Part shown: piece by piece, positions 1 to 9,260 of the stretch
Layout: the number at the start of each line of letters is the position of its first letter
Numbering within the stretch: the stretch's first letter is position 1
Assembly: GCF_000152725.1 (NCBI RefSeq)
Contig: NZ_CH724131.1
Coordinates: 399,846 to 463,845, forward strand
Direction of reading: 5' to 3'
DNA from: Pseudooceanicola batsensis HTCC2597
GTDB lineage: Bacteria; Pseudomonadota; Alphaproteobacteria; Rhodobacterales; Rhodobacteraceae
DNA length: 64,000 nucleotides
The notes under the pieces: generated by a model
Database searches by the model: none
Told to the model about the DNA's origin: nothing
What the model saw: only the letters and a program-made list of their open reading frames with translations
Made by a program: the position numbers and the translations under genes

Positions 1-841
1 CGCCCACCAGGACAAAGGGGTCGAGCGCCTCGCCATAGATCAGCAGGCCGACGACCGCCGCCGCGGGCAGCCGCAGGAAATCCATCGGCGACACGACCGA
101 GGCCGGCGCGATCGACAGGGCGGATGTCACGCAGTAATGCGCAAAGAGCCCGGCGAACCCCACCAGAAGGGCCGCCGGCCACAGCGCGGGCGAGGGCAGG
201 GCAAAGTCCATGTCGTAGCCGCCGCAGACCAGGCCGAAGATGGCCTGCAGGACCGTCAGCCAGAACAGGATGCAGATCGTCGGCACGTCCCGCGTGAGGC
301 TCTTGGTCGAAATGATCGTTCCGGCAAAGCCGATGGCGCAGAGGGCGGCCGCGATCAGGCCCGGCGTGATCTCCTGGAAGCCGGGGCGCGCGATCAGCAG
401 GATGCCGGCGAAACCGGTCAGCCCGGCCAGCGCGCGCCGCTTCGACATCCGTTCGCCCAGAAAGAGGGGCGACAGGACCAGCACCCAGAGCGGCGCGGTG
501 AATTCCAGCGCGAAGACCTGGGCGAGGGGGATCAGCGTGATCGCGTAGAACCACAGGTTCTGCCCGGTGAAATGCGCCACGTTGCGCAGCACCTGAAGCC
601 CGAAGCGATGCATCGTGATCCGGTGCCAGCTGGCGGTTGCCGTGGCCACGATGCAGATGATGATGACGCCGGTCAGACTGCGCAGCGTCATGATCTCGAA
701 CGTGTCCAGTTCGGCGGCCAGGACCCGGCCCGCCACCGCCATGGTCAGGAAGGACAGGATGGCGCCGGCCATCCAGAAAGCGGCGCGTACGGTCGGCGAC
801 AGGACGGTCGCGGTATCGGTCGAGGGCGAGGGGGCTGTCAT
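1..841 (-). CDS. EamA/DMT family permease (3' end cut by window edge)
   Basis: Reading the complement from an ATG at 841 gives an open frame of about 280 residues that runs off the window start. After a short polar N-terminus it is a chain of hydrophobic segments, with the two-fold EamA pattern of the drug/metabolite transporter superfamily: an early FTAPLWVLVLSPLFLGER segment and a later one near SIAPASVVSPMDFLRLP. This is an inner-membrane permease for a small metabolite whose substrate cannot be told from sequence. It is divergent from hemA. About 15-25 C-terminal residues are probably missing. Plus-strand frames over this stretch are basic, polar shadows. Confidence 0.85.
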   Translation of the reverse strand, partial: MTAPSPSTDTATVLSPTVRAAFWMAGAILSFLTMAVAGRVLAAELDTFEIMTLRSLTGVIIICIVATATASWHRITMHRFGLQVLRNVAHFTGQNLWFYAITLIPLAQVFALEFTAPLWVLVLSPLFLGERMSKRRALAGLTGFAGILLIARPGFQEITPGLIAAALCAIGFAGTIISTKSLTRDVPTICILFWLTVLQAIFGLVCGGYDMDFALPSPALWPAALLVGFAGLFAHYCVTSALSIAPASVVSPMDFLRLPAAAVVGLLIYGEALDPFVLVG

Positions 842-1073
842 GGGAGCGGCCTTTCGGGGAACGGCGCGACCCTAGCAGCGGCCCGTCCGGTGTCCAGCCG
901 GATCAGGGCTTATGCGCTATAGCCCGGTGCACTTGCGGTCATGCGTCCGCTCAGGCGCGAGGTCGGAACGGGGCTCGACCCGCGGGTCTTTCGCCCGGAT
1001 GTCCGCGCATCGAGGACCGCGCGAGGACCTCGCCAAAGCCTTCGGCAGAAAGGATCAGCTCCCGTCTCACGAA

Positions 1074-1087
1074 TTGATTCACATCAA
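1074..1087. promoter_or_regulatory. FNR/FnrL box upstream of hemA
   Basis: TTGAT-TCAC-ATCAA is a perfect match to the FNR consensus TTGAT-N4-ATCAA. Its centre lies about 42 bases before a start site predicted from the TAACCT hexamer at 1111-1116, the geometry of a class II activator site. hemA is a known FnrL target in Rhodobacter. The assignment to FnrL here is inference from site and context. Confidence 0.8.
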
Positions 1088-1110
1088 GGACGCGGGGGGG
1101 CGGCAATTTG

Positions 1111-1116
1111 TAACCT
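1111..1116 (+). promoter_or_regulatory. Candidate -10 element of hemA promoter
   Basis: TAACCT sits where a -10 hexamer is expected if the FNR box replaces the -35 element. A start site near 1122-1124 would give a leader of about 100 bases before the hemA GTG. Confidence 0.4.
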
Positions 1117-1163
1117 CGCCGTGAACGGCCGCCCGACTTAAAACCATTCCAATTCTGAACCGA

Positions 1164-1177
1164 CGGTGCTAGCACCG
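1164..1177. promoter_or_regulatory. 14-bp perfect palindrome in hemA leader
   Basis: CGGTGCTAGCACCG is self-complementary throughout. It lies about 50 bases before the hemA start and inside the predicted transcript, so it could act as a DNA operator or a small RNA hairpin. No regulator can be named. Confidence 0.4.
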
Positions 1178-1225
1178 AACCGCCCGGGGCCGCGCGAACC
1201 CGGCATTGACCAAGGAGGACCGCCC

Positions 1226-2449
1226 GTGACCTACGAGGCTTACCTGGACCAGGCTATCGGCCAGCTGCACGATGAAGGGCGGTACCGGACCTTCATCGAC
1301 ATCGTGCGTCACAAGGGGCAGTTTCCCCACGCGACCCGGCGGCGCCCCGACGGGTCCGAACAGCCGGTGACGGTGTGGTGCGGCAACGATTACCTCGGCA
1401 TGGGCCAGCACCCCGTGGTCCTCGCCGCGATGCACGACGCGCTGGACAGCGTCGGCGCCGGTTCGGGCGGCACGCGCAACATCTCGGGCACGACGCTGTA
1501 TCACAAGGCGCTCGAGGACGAGCTCGCCGACCTCCACGGCAAGGAATCCGCCCTGCTCTTCACCTCGGCCTACATCGCCAACGACGCCACCCTGTCGACC
1601 CTGCCCAAGCTCTTCCCCGGTCTCATCATCTATTCCGACGCGCTCAACCACGCCTCGATGATCGAGGGCGTGCGCCGCAACGGGGGCGCCAAGCGCATCT
1701 TCCGCCACAATGACGTTGCGCACCTGCGCGAGCTGCTCGAGGCCGACGACCCCGCCGCCCCCAAGCTGATCGCCTTCGAATCCGTCTATTCGATGGATGG
1801 CGATTTCGGCCCGATCGAGGCGATCTGCGATCTGGCCGACGAATTCAACGCCCTGACCTATATCGACGAGGTCCATGCCGTCGGCATGTACGGCCCCCGC
1901 GGCGGCGGCGTGACCGAACGCGACCGCCTCGCGCAGCGCATCGACATCATCAACGGCACGCTGGCCAAGGCCTACGGTGTCATGGGGGGCTATATCGCCG
2001 CCTCGGAAAAGATGTGCGACGCCATCCGGTCCTATGCGCCGGGCTTCATCTTCACCACCTCGCTGCCGCCCGCCGTGGCCGCCGGCGCCGCGGCCTCGGT
2101 CAGGCACCTCAAGACCGACCAGGCGCTGCGCGACCTGCACCAGGAACGCGCGCGGATTCTCAAGACGCGGTTCAAGGCGTTCGGCATGCCGCTGATCGAT
2201 CACGGCAGCCACATCGTGCCCGTCATCGTCGGCAACCCGGTCCATACCAAGCTGCTCTCGGACATGCTGCTCGACGACCACGGCATCTATGTCCAGCCGA
2301 TCAATTTCCCCACCGTTCCCCGCGGGACCGAGCGACTGCGCTTCACCCCGTCGCCGGTCCACGGACCCGACGAAATGGACAAGCTGATCCGTGCGATGGA
2401 TTCGCTCTGGTCCCATTGCGCACTGAATCGGCAGGAGCTGGCGGGCTGA
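1226..2449 (+). CDS. hemA: 5-aminolevulinate synthase
   Basis: Pyridoxal-phosphate enzyme that condenses glycine with succinyl-CoA to 5-aminolevulinate, the first step of haem (and, where present, bacteriochlorophyll) synthesis by the Shemin pathway. The protein follows alphaproteobacterial HemA along its length ([39 protein letters not shown]). The cofactor lysine is Lys248 in GTLAKAYG. I chose the GTG at 1226 because AAGGAGG lies 7 bases ahead of it and the resulting 407 residues equal the usual family length; the frame is open further upstream but does not look coding. The FNR box upstream suggests oxygen control. Confidence 0.97.
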   Translation: MTYEAYLDQAIGQLHDEGRYRTFIDIVRHKGQFPHATRRRPDGSEQPVTVWCGNDYLGMGQHPVVLAAMHDALDSVGAGSGGTRNISGTTLYHKALEDELADLHGKESALLFTSAYIANDATLSTLPKLFPGLIIYSDALNHASMIEGVRRNGGAKRIFRHNDVAHLRELLEADDPAAPKLIAFESVYSMDGDFGPIEAICDLADEFNALTYIDEVHAVGMYGPRGGGVTERDRLAQRIDIINGTLAKAYGVMGGYIAASEKMCDAIRSYAPGFIFTTSLPPAVAAGAAASVRHLKTDQALRDLHQERARILKTRFKAFGMPLIDHGSHIVPVIVGNPVHTKLLSDMLLDDHGIYVQPINFPTVPRGTERLRFTPSPVHGPDEMDKLIRAMDSLWSHCALNRQELAG

Positions 2450-2481
2450 GTCGCGCCGGCTGATCCCGGGCCGTCCTTTGA

Positions 2482-2503
2482 GCCGCCCCTAGTGGTGGGC
2501 GGC
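2482..2503 (+). terminator. Hairpin after hemA
   Basis: GCCGCCC and GGGCGGC form a 7-bp stem with an 8-base loop, 33 bases after the hemA stop. No T-run follows, so it is a weak terminator or a 3' stabilising hairpin. Confidence 0.4.
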
Positions 2504-2688
2504 AGGCCTATCCACAACCCCTTGTATTGTTAGGTTCTGCCGATCCGAGTGGCAGCATGCTGCTGAATCCCGCCGGCGGGCGCCGTTTCACTGGAAAACT
2601 CCTTGAATCGTGATAGGGTCTTATAAACAAAGAGCGGGACTCGAATCGGGGTGATAACGGGTCGGCACTTCTCGGACGGGGCAGCAGT

Positions 2689-3939
2689 ATGATGCGGCGC
2701 AAGGCGAAACCCACGCTGGAGAGCGATGAGATCCAGCCAAAGGGTTTTGACGATTACGAGCTGAAACTGGGGGATGTCATGCGTGGCGAACGGGCCACCA
2801 TGGGCAAGTCCCTGCTCGACGTGCAGCGCGAGCTGCGGATCAAGGCCGCCTATATCTCCGCCATCGAAAACTGCGATCCCGACGCTTTCGAGACGCCGGG
2901 CTTCATCGCCGGTTACGTGCGGTCCTACGCGCGCTATCTCGACCTCGATCCGGACCGCGCCTTCGCCCAGTTCTGCGCCGAAAGCGGGTTCGAAACCGCC
3001 CATGGCATGTCCGAGGAGGCCTCGGGCTCGCGCAAGGCGCGCGAAGCCAAGGTGGCCGCCTCGAAACTGCCGGGCCACGATCCGCTCGCCTCGGCCACGC
3101 CCTTCCTGCCCGAACGCGAAAGCATCTTTGCCCAGGTCGAACCCGGTGCGCTCGGCTCGGTTGCCGTCCTCATCGCGCTGATCGGCGCCATCGGATACGG
3201 CGGCTGGTCCATTCTGACCGAGGTGCAGCGCGTTCAGTTCGCCCCCGTCGAACAGGCGCCCGATGTCCTCAGCGACCTCGACCCGATCCAGGCGGTCCCC
3301 GGCGGCACGCTGCCGAAGGCGCCCGAACTCGTCTCCACCTCGCCGCGCGCGAACGAGGGGCTCGACCGGCTCTATCGCCCCGAGGCCCTGGACGTGCCCG
3401 TCCTAGTCGCCCGGGACGCACCGATCTCGACGCTCAACCCGAACGAGGTCGGGGCCTTCGCCGGTCTCGAGAAGGAACCCACCCCCCGCGAGTCGGCCGA
3501 GGATCGCGCCGTGGCGGCAGCCCTGGCCGGGCTGACCGGCGAGACACCCGCGGCCGAGCCCGCGACCACCACCCCGCGCGTCACCGAGAATGTCGAACCG
3601 GGGGTGACCCTCGTCGCCGTCCGCCCCGCCTGGGTGCGTGTCAGCGCGGCAGACGGCACGGTCATCTTCGAGAAGATCCTCGACGCCGGCGAGGAATACC
3701 AGGTGCCCCTGACCGAGGAACCGCCGACCCTTCGCGCCGGCATGTCCGGCTCGCTCTACGCCTCGGTCGACGGAGAGTTGCGCGGCCCGCTCGGTCCCGG
3801 CACCTCGACGATCCGCAGCGTGGCCCTGTCCTCGGACGCGGTGACCGAGAAATACACGGTTGCCGACCTGTCGTCGGACCCGGTGGCCGAGCGCGTGATG
3901 CTCGCCAAGGCCCAGCAGGTCGAGACGCCGCAGGACTGA
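2689..3939 (+). CDS. RodZ-like HTH/transmembrane protein (DUF4115)
   Basis: 416 residues with an N-terminal HTH_25-type helix-turn-helix (about 24-95, including KSLLDVQRELRIKAAYISAIE), one membrane helix near 155-175, a long Pro/Glu-rich linker and a C-terminal DUF4115-like beta domain (about 315-395, PAWVRVSAADGTVIFEKIL). This is the RodZ architecture, which links the MreB cytoskeleton to the periplasm and shapes the cell. The linker here is long. No partner gene mreB is nearby, and ispG follows by 93 bases, the rodZ-ispG neighbourhood seen in many proteobacteria. A cell-shape role is inferred from the domain order. Confidence 0.8.
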   Translation: MMRRKAKPTLESDEIQPKGFDDYELKLGDVMRGERATMGKSLLDVQRELRIKAAYISAIENCDPDAFETPGFIAGYVRSYARYLDLDPDRAFAQFCAESGFETAHGMSEEASGSRKAREAKVAASKLPGHDPLASATPFLPERESIFAQVEPGALGSVAVLIALIGAIGYGGWSILTEVQRVQFAPVEQAPDVLSDLDPIQAVPGGTLPKAPELVSTSPRANEGLDRLYRPEALDVPVLVARDAPISTLNPNEVGAFAGLEKEPTPRESAEDRAVAAALAGLTGETPAAEPATTTPRVTENVEPGVTLVAVRPAWVRVSAADGTVIFEKILDAGEEYQVPLTEEPPTLRAGMSGSLYASVDGELRGPLGPGTSTIRSVALSSDAVTEKYTVADLSSDPVAERVMLAKAQQVETPQD

Positions 3940-4032
3940 TCCCGCACACGTGACGATATCGCCCGGCCCGGTGCATTGCCCCGGGCCCTTTGCCGTTGTA
4001 AGGCTCGGCCAGCAGCGACCTGCGAGGATCCC

Positions 4033-5160
4033 ATGTCGATGAACCCCGTCCGTCCCTGGCGCAATATCGAACGCCGCAAGAGCCGCCGGATCATGGTCGG
4101 CAACGTCCCGGTCGGCGGCGATGCGCCGATTTCGGTCCAGACCATGACGAACACCGACAGCTCGGACGTGGCCGCGACCGTGGCGCAGATCCAGCGCGCC
4201 GCCGAGGCGGGCGCCGACATCGTCCGGGTCTCGACGCCCGACCAGCCTGCAACCGCCGCGCTGAAGGAGATCGTGCGCGAAAGCCCGGTGCCGATCGTCG
4301 CCGACATCCATTTCCACTACAAGCGCGCCATCGAGGCGGCCGAGGCCGGCGCCGCCTGCCTGCGCATCAACCCGGGCAATATCGGCGACGAAAAGCGCGT
4401 GGCCGAGGTCATCCGCGCCGCCCGCGACCACGGTTGTTCCATCCGGATCGGGGTGAATGCAGGCTCGCTGGAAAAGCACCTTCTCGAGAAATACGGAGAG
4501 CCCTGTCCCCAGGCGATGGTCGAATCCGGGCTGGATCACATCCGCATCCTGCAGGACCACGATTTTCACGAGTTCAAGATCAGCGTGAAGGCCTCGGACG
4601 TCTTCATGGCCGCCGCCGCCTATCAGCAGCTGGCCGAGGCCACCGACGCCCCCATCCACCTCGGCATCACCGAGGCCGGCGGACTGATGTCCGGCACGAT
4701 CAAGAGCGCGATCGGCCTGGGCAACCTTCTGTGGATGGGCATCGGCGACACGCTGCGGGTTTCGCTTTCCGCCGATCCGGTCGAAGAGGTCAAGGTCGGC
4801 TTCGAAATCCTCAAGTCCCTCGGCCTGCGGCATCGCGGCGTCAACATCATCTCCTGCCCCTCCTGCGCGCGGCAGGGATTCGACGTGATCAAAACGGTGG
4901 AAATCCTCGAAGAGCGGCTCGAGCACATCAAGACGCCCATGTCCCTGTCGATCATCGGCTGCGTGGTCAACGGCCCCGGCGAGGCGCTGATGACCGACGT
5001 GGGCTTCACCGGGGGCGGGGCCGGGTCCGGCATGGTCTATCTGGCCGGGGCGCAGAGCCACAAGATGTCGAACGACCAGATGGTCGATCACATCGTCGAA
5101 CAGGTCGAAAAGCGCGCTGCCGAAATCGAGGCGCAAGGCCCGGCCCAGGCCGCGGAGTAG
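4033..5160 (+). CDS. ispG: 4-hydroxy-3-methylbut-2-en-1-yl diphosphate synthase (flavodoxin)
   Basis: Iron-sulphur enzyme of the MEP isoprenoid pathway; it reductively converts MEcPP to HMBPP. The 375-residue protein carries the IspG N-terminal barrel ([34 protein letters not shown]) and the C-terminal cluster domain with the cysteine pair in [12 protein letters not shown] and the third in [12 protein letters not shown] used the ATG at 4033; an open frame continues upstream from 3976 but matches no IspG sequence. It lies 93 bases after the RodZ-like gene on the same strand. Confidence 0.96.
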   Translation: MSMNPVRPWRNIERRKSRRIMVGNVPVGGDAPISVQTMTNTDSSDVAATVAQIQRAAEAGADIVRVSTPDQPATAALKEIVRESPVPIVADIHFHYKRAIEAAEAGAACLRINPGNIGDEKRVAEVIRAARDHGCSIRIGVNAGSLEKHLLEKYGEPCPQAMVESGLDHIRILQDHDFHEFKISVKASDVFMAAAAYQQLAEATDAPIHLGITEAGGLMSGTIKSAIGLGNLLWMGIGDTLRVSLSADPVEEVKVGFEILKSLGLRHRGVNIISCPSCARQGFDVIKTVEILEERLEHIKTPMSLSIIGCVVNGPGEALMTDVGFTGGGAGSGMVYLAGAQSHKMSNDQMVDHIVEQVEKRAAEIEAQGPAQAAE

Positions 5161-5302
5161 CGACGGAGCAGCAACCGTCCCGCCATTCTCGCGCCCGGCC
5201 CGACGTTCTTTGGCCACAAGCCCCCCCCGGTACAGCGGCGCGCCCCGTATTCCTCGGGCCCGTCCCGAGGCTCTCGCGTGACATGAGCTCCATACGGAAC
5301 GC

Positions 5303-5974
5303 CTAGTCCGTCACGTATCTTTCCAGCACGCCCGGCGGAACCGCCCCCTGTACCATCATGCGCGGGAACACCAGCGACGGCACGGTCTCCAGACCCAGCC
5401 GGGCAAAGGCGCGGGCCTCGTCGCGCGGGGTCGGCCGCAGCATCCGGTCCTGCATCCATTCCCGCTCCTGCACGATCCGGGCGAGCTCCTCTTCGGTGCG
5501 GGCCTCGTGCAGCAGTGCGCGCGCGTTGTGATACGCCTCCGGCCCCCGGCGCGCCAGCAGCGACAGCAGCAGCTGAGCGGTGCCGTCCTCCGCCGCGAAA
5601 CGCGGTTCGATCCGGATGTCGGGATGCGCCTCGGCCAAAGCGACCAGATCGCGCCAGGCCGCGCCGCACGTCGTGCAGGGAAAGCTCTCGAAGAAGACGA
5701 TCGTCAGGCGCGGCGCGTCAGCGCCGATGCCCCGTGCGCTTGCCTCGGCCAGGTCTGCCTCCTGCGCCAGCCGCGCCAGGTCGGCCTGCGCTTCATCCGC
5801 GTAGCCGGCGGGCGGCGGGGTCAGCGCGCGGTCCACCACCTCGGGGAAGGCCAGGATCGCGGCGCGCACCTCCTGCCCGAAGGCCGCCCGTTCGTCGTCG
5901 CTCAGATCGAGCCCCGCCGCCGCCCCGAGGCCGGGCGAGAGCGCCAGAGCGACTGTTCCGAGCGCGCGGATCAC
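5303..5974 (-). CDS. Periplasmic thioredoxin-fold DsbA-like protein (CTTC)
   Basis: 223 residues with a short hydrophobic signal segment, a helical stretch (about 25-80) and a thioredoxin-like strand-turn ending in FFESFPCTTC, so the redox pair would be Cys100-Cys103. A cis-Pro-type loop ETVPSLVF lies near the C-terminus. The start is GTG, and its GTGA overlaps the TGA stop of the upstream DsbA-family gene, so the two are likely translationally coupled. The active-site dipeptide TT is unusual for DsbA or DsbC, and the substrate is unknown. Together with the paralogue it suggests a dedicated thiol pair in the envelope. Confidence 0.75.
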   Translation of the reverse strand: MIRALGTVALALSPGLGAAAGLDLSDDERAAFGQEVRAAILAFPEVVDRALTPPPAGYADEAQADLARLAQEADLAEASARGIGADAPRLTIVFFESFPCTTCGAAWRDLVALAEAHPDIRIEPRFAAEDGTAQLLLSLLARRGPEAYHNARALLHEARTEEELARIVQEREWMQDRMLRPTPRDEARAFARLGLETVPSLVFPRMMVQGAVPPGVLERYVTD

Positions 5975-6717
5975 CCGTCGCGCTGCGCGCCGACGATATC
6001 CTCCATCGCCCGCAGGGGCACGTAGCCCCGGATCATCTGGTCGCCCATCACGAAGGTCGGTGTCCCGCTGATCTGCAGCCTCTGCGCCAGTTCGCGCGTC
6101 TTGCGGATCTCGGCATCCACGGCCGGATCGTCCAGATGGGCGACGATCGGTTCCGGCGCGATGCCCAGGGTGCGCGCCAGCCGCGACAGGGCCGCGGGCT
6201 CGGTCGAGCCCTTGTAGGCCATCAGCGCGTCATGCATTGCCGCGTAGGCGTCGTCGCCCGCCACCTGCCGGGTCGCGATGGCAAAGCGCGAACTGGCCAG
6301 CGATGCCTCGCCCAGGATCGGGAACTCCTTGACGATGAAGCGGATGTTGCCGTCCCGTTCGATCAGCTGCTGGACCTCTTCGAAGGCCTTCCGGCAATAG
6401 CCGCAGCGATAATCGAGGAATTCCACCACCGTCACGTCGCCCTCGGGATTGCCGCCGACCCAGGAAAAGCCGTCGTCGAAGATCGCCTCTTCATGCGCTT
6501 TCACCAGCGACAGGTCCGCGTTCTCCTGCGCCGCCGCCTGTCGCTCTTCGAGAACCGCGACCGCCTCCATGATGACCTCGGGATTTTCCATCAGGTACTC
6601 CCGCACCTCCGCGCGAAAGGCCTCGCGCTCGGCATCGGACATGGTCGTCACGTCCAGCGCATGGGCCGGGGCGGCCAGAAGCCCGGCAAGGGCGAGGGGG
6701 GCGAGGCGTTTCATCAT
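5971..6717 (-). CDS. DsbA family protein (CGYC)
   Basis: 248 residues. It has a cleavable signal (MMKRLAPLALAGLLAAPAHA), then a helical N-terminal segment and a thioredoxin fold with DYRCGYC (Cys105-Cys108) and the cis-Pro loop SGTPTFVMG. It resembles the Com1/BdbD branch of DsbA-type thiol oxidoreductases (oxidase or isomerase in the periplasm). I started at the ATG pair 6714-6717, where a GGAGACC Shine-Dalgarno-like stretch precedes; the frame is open upstream but would lose the signal peptide. It follows the M48 protease by 22 bases and overlaps the second Dsb-like gene by 4. Confidence 0.88.
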   Translation of the reverse strand: MMKRLAPLALAGLLAAPAHALDVTTMSDAEREAFRAEVREYLMENPEVIMEAVAVLEERQAAAQENADLSLVKAHEEAIFDDGFSWVGGNPEGDVTVVEFLDYRCGYCRKAFEEVQQLIERDGNIRFIVKEFPILGEASLASSRFAIATRQVAGDDAYAAMHDALMAYKGSTEPAALSRLARTLGIAPEPIVAHLDDPAVDAEIRKTRELAQRLQISGTPTFVMGDQMIRGYVPLRAMEDIVGAQRDG

Positions 6718-6739
6718 CGGTCTCCGGTTCGTGAAGGGG

Positions 6740-8062
6740 TCATTCGGCGTGTTCCACCGCATTGAGCACATCCTGCGCCCGCCGCCAACCGGCAGATCCG
6801 CGCGGCAGGAGGTCGGCGGCGCGCTTGGCTAGGATCTCGGCCTCTCGCGTGCGGCCGTGCATCGCGTGCCGCTCGGCGGTGACGAGAGCGGCCATGCCGG
6901 TATTGCCCAGCTTGGCATAGGCCGAGCCGAGGTCGCGCAGGGCGAGGTTGTTGCGCCAGTCGCGCGCGGTCGACCGTTCCAGGTACCCGACCGCCTGTTT
7001 CAGCCGCTGCGTGCCGCCGAGCGCGACGAGCGACCGGCCGTAGCCCGCCAGGATCAGCGTGTTCCGCGGCGCGCGTTTCAGGGCTGCGCCATAGGCGTTG
7101 GCCGCGGCCGCCCAGTTGCGGCTTTCCAGCAGGATCTGGCCGCGCAATTCGTCGTAGTAGGGATCGCCCGGCCGGGCCGCCCGCGCGCGATCCATCGCCG
7201 CCAGCGCCCGCCCGGTCCGGTTCTGCCGGTGCCATGCCACGGCCTCGCGCATGGCGCGGACATCGGGATAGGGGCTCTCCTTGTAGCGTTGGAACGTCCA
7301 TTTTGGATTGCGCACGAAGGCGGAAAGCTTGCCCTTGAGGCGGTCGAACCAGTAGTCCGCCACCGGATCGGGCTTGCCCGGCTTGCCATAACTTACCGCC
7401 AGCGCCTTGACCTGGCGCAGCCGGTCCCGCGACAGCGGATGCGAGCGGGCATAGATGTCCTGGCGCCGCACGGGCAGGGCTTCCTGTCCGGCGAAAAGCT
7501 CCATCAGCGACACCGCGCCCGAGGTCTCGATTCCCGCCGCCGCGAGGTATCTCATGCCCGACTGGTCCGCCGCGCTCTCCTCGGCCCGCGTATGGCCGAA
7601 GAACACCCGCTGCGCCGAGGAGGCGACGCCGAGGGCGACCCCGCCCGCCGCCTCGCCCTGGTTGGTCAGCGCCCCGGCCGCAACCGACAGAGCCGCGCCG
7701 AGCGCCATCACGTTGCGCGCGGCCTGCATGTTGGCGTAGCGGCGCGTCAGGTGGCCGTTGGCGATATGCGCCGCCTCATGCGCGATGACGGCCTGCAGTT
7801 CCGACGCCTTGGTCAGCCGCAGGATCATCCCCGAATGGATGTAGATCGCCGTCCGGTCCAGCACGAAGGCGTTCATCTGGCTGTCCTTGACCACGTAGAT
7901 GCCCACGGTCGAGGGGCTGAGACCGGCGGCGCGCAGGATCGGCGCGGCCAATTGCGTCAGCCCGTGTTCGATATCCGCATCACGAACCAGCGTGGCCGCC
8001 GCAACCGTACGCGGTCCGAGCGCGAGCACCAGAACCACGGCCATCAAGAGGGGGCGGAACAT
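6740..8062 (-). CDS. M48 family metalloprotease with TPR region (BepA-like)
   Basis: 440 residues with a signal peptide, an M48 catalytic domain containing HEAAH at residues 95-99 (AVIAHEAAHIANGH) and the downstream glutamate region ESAADQSGMRYL, then a tetratricopeptide-like helical half (about 270-435). This is the BepA/YfgC layout, a periplasmic zinc protease that maintains outer-membrane protein assembly. It is the first gene of a three-gene minus-strand operon with two thioredoxin-fold proteins, consistent with envelope protein quality control coupled to disulphide chemistry. The start at 8062 gives a clean signal sequence. Confidence 0.88.
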   Translation of the reverse strand: MFRPLLMAVVLVLALGPRTVAAATLVRDADIEHGLTQLAAPILRAAGLSPSTVGIYVVKDSQMNAFVLDRTAIYIHSGMILRLTKASELQAVIAHEAAHIANGHLTRRYANMQAARNVMALGAALSVAAGALTNQGEAAGGVALGVASSAQRVFFGHTRAEESAADQSGMRYLAAAGIETSGAVSLMELFAGQEALPVRRQDIYARSHPLSRDRLRQVKALAVSYGKPGKPDPVADYWFDRLKGKLSAFVRNPKWTFQRYKESPYPDVRAMREAVAWHRQNRTGRALAAMDRARAARPGDPYYDELRGQILLESRNWAAAANAYGAALKRAPRNTLILAGYGRSLVALGGTQRLKQAVGYLERSTARDWRNNLALRDLGSAYAKLGNTGMAALVTAERHAMHGRTREAEILAKRAADLLPRGSAGWRRAQDVLNAVEHAE

Positions 8063-8114
8063 TGACCTCACACCGGACTCCGTTGAAAACACACCGACAC
8101 AATCGGAGATGCTT

Positions 8115-9260
8115 ATGCGGGTTTCAAGGCGGGGGGATGTGGATCCCTTCATTGTGATGGTCATTCTCGAACTGGCGGCGGAGCTCGAGGCCACGGGCCG
8201 GCACGTCATCCACATGGAGATCGGTCAGCCCGGCACCTCCGCCCCGCAGGCCGCGCGCGACCTGCTGACGACGGCGATGGAGGAGAGCGCGCTCGGCTAT
8301 ACGCCCTCGCTGGGTCTGCCCGCGCTGCGCGACCGCATCGCGCGGCAGTACGGGGACTGGTACGGTGTCGATCTCGATCCGGCGCGGGTGATCGTCACCT
8401 CGGGCTCGTCGGGCGGGTTCCTGCTGGCCTTCACCTCGCTCTTCGATCCGGGCGACCGGGTGGGGATTGCCAACCCCGGCTACCCGGCCTACCGCCAGAT
8501 CTTCAAGGCGCAGGCGCTCGAGACGGTGCTGCTCGAGACCGAGTTGCAGGACGGCTTCCAGCCTCGCGCGGACCAGATCGCCGCGGCCCGCCTCGCCGGG
8601 TTGCTCGTCGCCTCGCCGGCCAATCCGACCGGGACGATGCTGGACAAGCCCTCGCTCGCCGCGCTCATCGAGGCCGCGGAGGCCGAAGGCACCGCCTTCA
8701 TATCGGACGAGATCTATCACGGCCTGCACTACAGCGAACGCGCGGTCTCGGCCCTCGAGATCTCGGATGACGTCTATGTCATCAACTCCTTCTCGAAATA
8801 CTATTCGATGACCGGCTGGCGCGTCGGCTGGATGGTGGTGCCGCCCGACCATGTCGAGCGGGTCGAGAAACTGGCCCAGCACATGTTCATCTGCGCCCCC
8901 CACGCTTCGCAGGTGGCCGCCCTCGGCGCCATGGACGCGCGTGAGGAGCTCGAGGCCAACCGCGCCACCTATGCCCGCAACCGCGACATCGTGCGCGACG
9001 GGCTGCGGCGGGCGGGGATCACCCGGTTTTCGCCGCCGGACGGGGGCTTCTACGTCTATGCCGACATCAGCCACCTCGGCGAGGACAGCCTGACGCTGGC
9101 CCGCGCCCTGCTGGACGAGGAAGGCGTGGCCGTGACGCCGGGCCACGATTTCGATCCGCACCGGGGCGGGGCGACCTGGCGGCTGTCCTACGCCGCCTCG
9201 ACCGAGGACGTGACCGAGGGCATGGCCCGCATCGCCCGTTTCGCGGCGCGCCGGGCCTAG
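8115..9260 (+). CDS. Pyridoxal-phosphate aminotransferase, class I/II
   Basis: 381 residues of fold-type I aminotransferase. Features include the glycine-rich MEIGQPGTSAP, the ring-stacking and Asn region SPANPTGTML, the Asp/Tyr cofactor contacts ISDEIYHGL, the Schiff-base lysine in SFSKYYSMTGWRVGW, and the carboxylate-binding Arg near TWRLSYAAS. The substrate is not clear; the nearest families are aspartate- or methionine-type aminotransferases. GGAG at 8105-8108 is spaced for the ATG at 8115 rather than the ATG at 8109. It is divergent from the M48 operon with only 52 bases between, and its 3' end overlaps the HTH gene by 4 bases. Confidence 0.88.
   Translation: MRVSRRGDVDPFIVMVILELAAELEATGRHVIHMEIGQPGTSAPQAARDLLTTAMEESALGYTPSLGLPALRDRIARQYGDWYGVDLDPARVIVTSGSSGGFLLAFTSLFDPGDRVGIANPGYPAYRQIFKAQALETVLLETELQDGFQPRADQIAAARLAGLLVASPANPTGTMLDKPSLAALIEAAEAEGTAFISDEIYHGLHYSERAVSALEISDDVYVINSFSKYYSMTGWRVGWMVVPPDHVERVEKLAQHMFICAPHASQVAALGAMDAREELEANRATYARNRDIVRDGLRRAGITRFSPPDGGFYVYADISHLGEDSLTLARALLDEEGVAVTPGHDFDPHRGGATWRLSYAASTEDVTEGMARIARFAARRA

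Noticed and set aside
137-922. Plus-strand open frame of 261 codons at the window start
   Set aside because: The translation is Gln/Arg/Gly/Asp-rich with no hydrophobic core and lies antisense to a clear EamA permease.
1169-2416. 415-codon minus-strand frame opposite hemA
   Set aside because: Shadow of hemA; its composition is typical of antisense frames in GC-rich DNA.
3403-5217. 604-codon minus-strand frame over rodZ-like gene and ispG
   Set aside because: It spans two well-supported genes and has His/Gly/Arg-rich shadow composition.
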